Source: Actinobaculum sp. 313 (GTDB lineage Bacteria; Actinomycetota; Actinomycetes; Actinomycetales; Actinomycetaceae). From it: a stretch of 64,000 nt of DNA. The DNA is taken from assembly GCF_003073475.1 (NCBI RefSeq), contig NZ_CP029033.1, positions 2,542,001 through 2,606,000 on the forward strand, read 5' to 3'. The first letter of the stretch is position 1. The number at the start of each line of letters is the position of its first letter. The translations under genes were made by a program, and so were the position numbers. Under the pieces are notes generated by a model. That model made no database searches, was not told the origin of the DNA, and saw only the letters and a list, made by a program, of their open reading frames with translations. Of the stretch, positions 63,807 through 64,000 are shown one piece after another.

Positions 63807-64000
63807 ATGCAAGACATTTACACCGAAGACGACCCGGCAATTTACCAGGCGCACACCCATCGCGACGGCCCGGCGGGCCGTCTGCCCCTGACCCCGGACC
63901 AGTTACGCACACTTCCCAGCGGCAGTATCTTCGGAATGACGCTCAACGCGGGAATGGGGTGGAATCCGGCCGAGCTCGGCAACGACGCCATCATGATGAT
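63807..64000 (+). CDS. YjhG/YagF-type D-xylonate dehydratase, N-terminus only
   Basis: Partial at the window end: 65 residues, MQDIYTEDDPAIYQAHTHRD ... LPSGSIFGMTLNAGMGWNPA, ending in ELGNDAIMM. The GxxFGMTxNAGMGW block is characteristic of the YjhG/YagF branch of IlvD/Edd dehydratases (iron-sulfur, sugar acid dehydration). CAACGAGGA precedes the ATG. It follows the aldolase by 256 bp, so the two probably act in sequence. Confidence 0.85.
   Translation, partial: MQDIYTEDDPAIYQAHTHRDGPAGRLPLTPDQLRTLPSGSIFGMTLNAGMGWNPAELGNDAIMM

Overview
The window is actinobacterial chromosome, high in G+C, most likely from the Actinomycetaceae (Actinomyces/Schaalia-like). The basis is codon bias, frequent GTG starts, a tRNA-Gly(CCC) without encoded CCA, a DUF4235 protein, a lactococcin-972 locus and an actinobacterial MacB/PG-binding exporter. 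No rRNA or CRISPR array is present.

Layout: 1-7.7 kb holds a patatin-like tail, a GNAT acetyltransferase, a thiamine uptake operon (thiB-thiP-thiQ) behind a TPP riboswitch, a DUF4235 protein and dcd. 7.7-14.0 kb is a decayed prophage beside tRNA-Gly: tyrosine integrase, a MuF capsid protein carrying a C-terminal EndoU nuclease (toxin-like) with a small acidic candidate immunity gene, and a truncated portal gene. It is invaded by an IS1249-like and an IS110-type element. 15.1-18.3 kb is a lactococcin-972-type bacteriocin locus (precursor, 666-aa membrane protein, ABC ATPase). 19.1-26.5 kb holds a MutT-like Nudix gene and a tightly overlapping MoxR/DUF58/VWA/VWA/Bat operon whose last gene is a type I dehydroquinate dehydratase homologue lacking its catalytic His and Lys. 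27.4-39 kb holds mostly solitary genes (YwiC-like, hisC, TipA-like MerR, holin-like protein, fructosamine kinase, purB, DedA) separated by long repeat-rich intergenic DNA. 39.2-46.7 kb is one long minus-strand cluster: an I36-type secreted protein, three paralogous lipoproteins, and a PG-binding-domain membrane fusion protein with ABC ATPase and MacB-type permease. 47-64 kb holds a zinc alcohol dehydrogenase, an HTH regulator coupled to an unknown gene, copZ-copA, a flippase/kinase-like fusion, a DUF2079 protein, pgm, gnd and the start of a probable sugar-acid (D-xylonate-like) catabolic operon.

Three genome-wide habits stand out. First, a 122-bp inverted-repeat element occurs three times at exactly the same length. 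Second, many proteins, including essential PurB and the CopA catalytic domain, carry low-complexity or tandem-repeat insertions in loops, while intergenic DNA carries many short tandem repeats. Third, seven genes, including housekeeping dcd, hisC and pgm, each need one added base to restore a family-typical reading frame. All seven look like single-base deletions, so sequencing or assembly error should be excluded before calling them pseudogenes.
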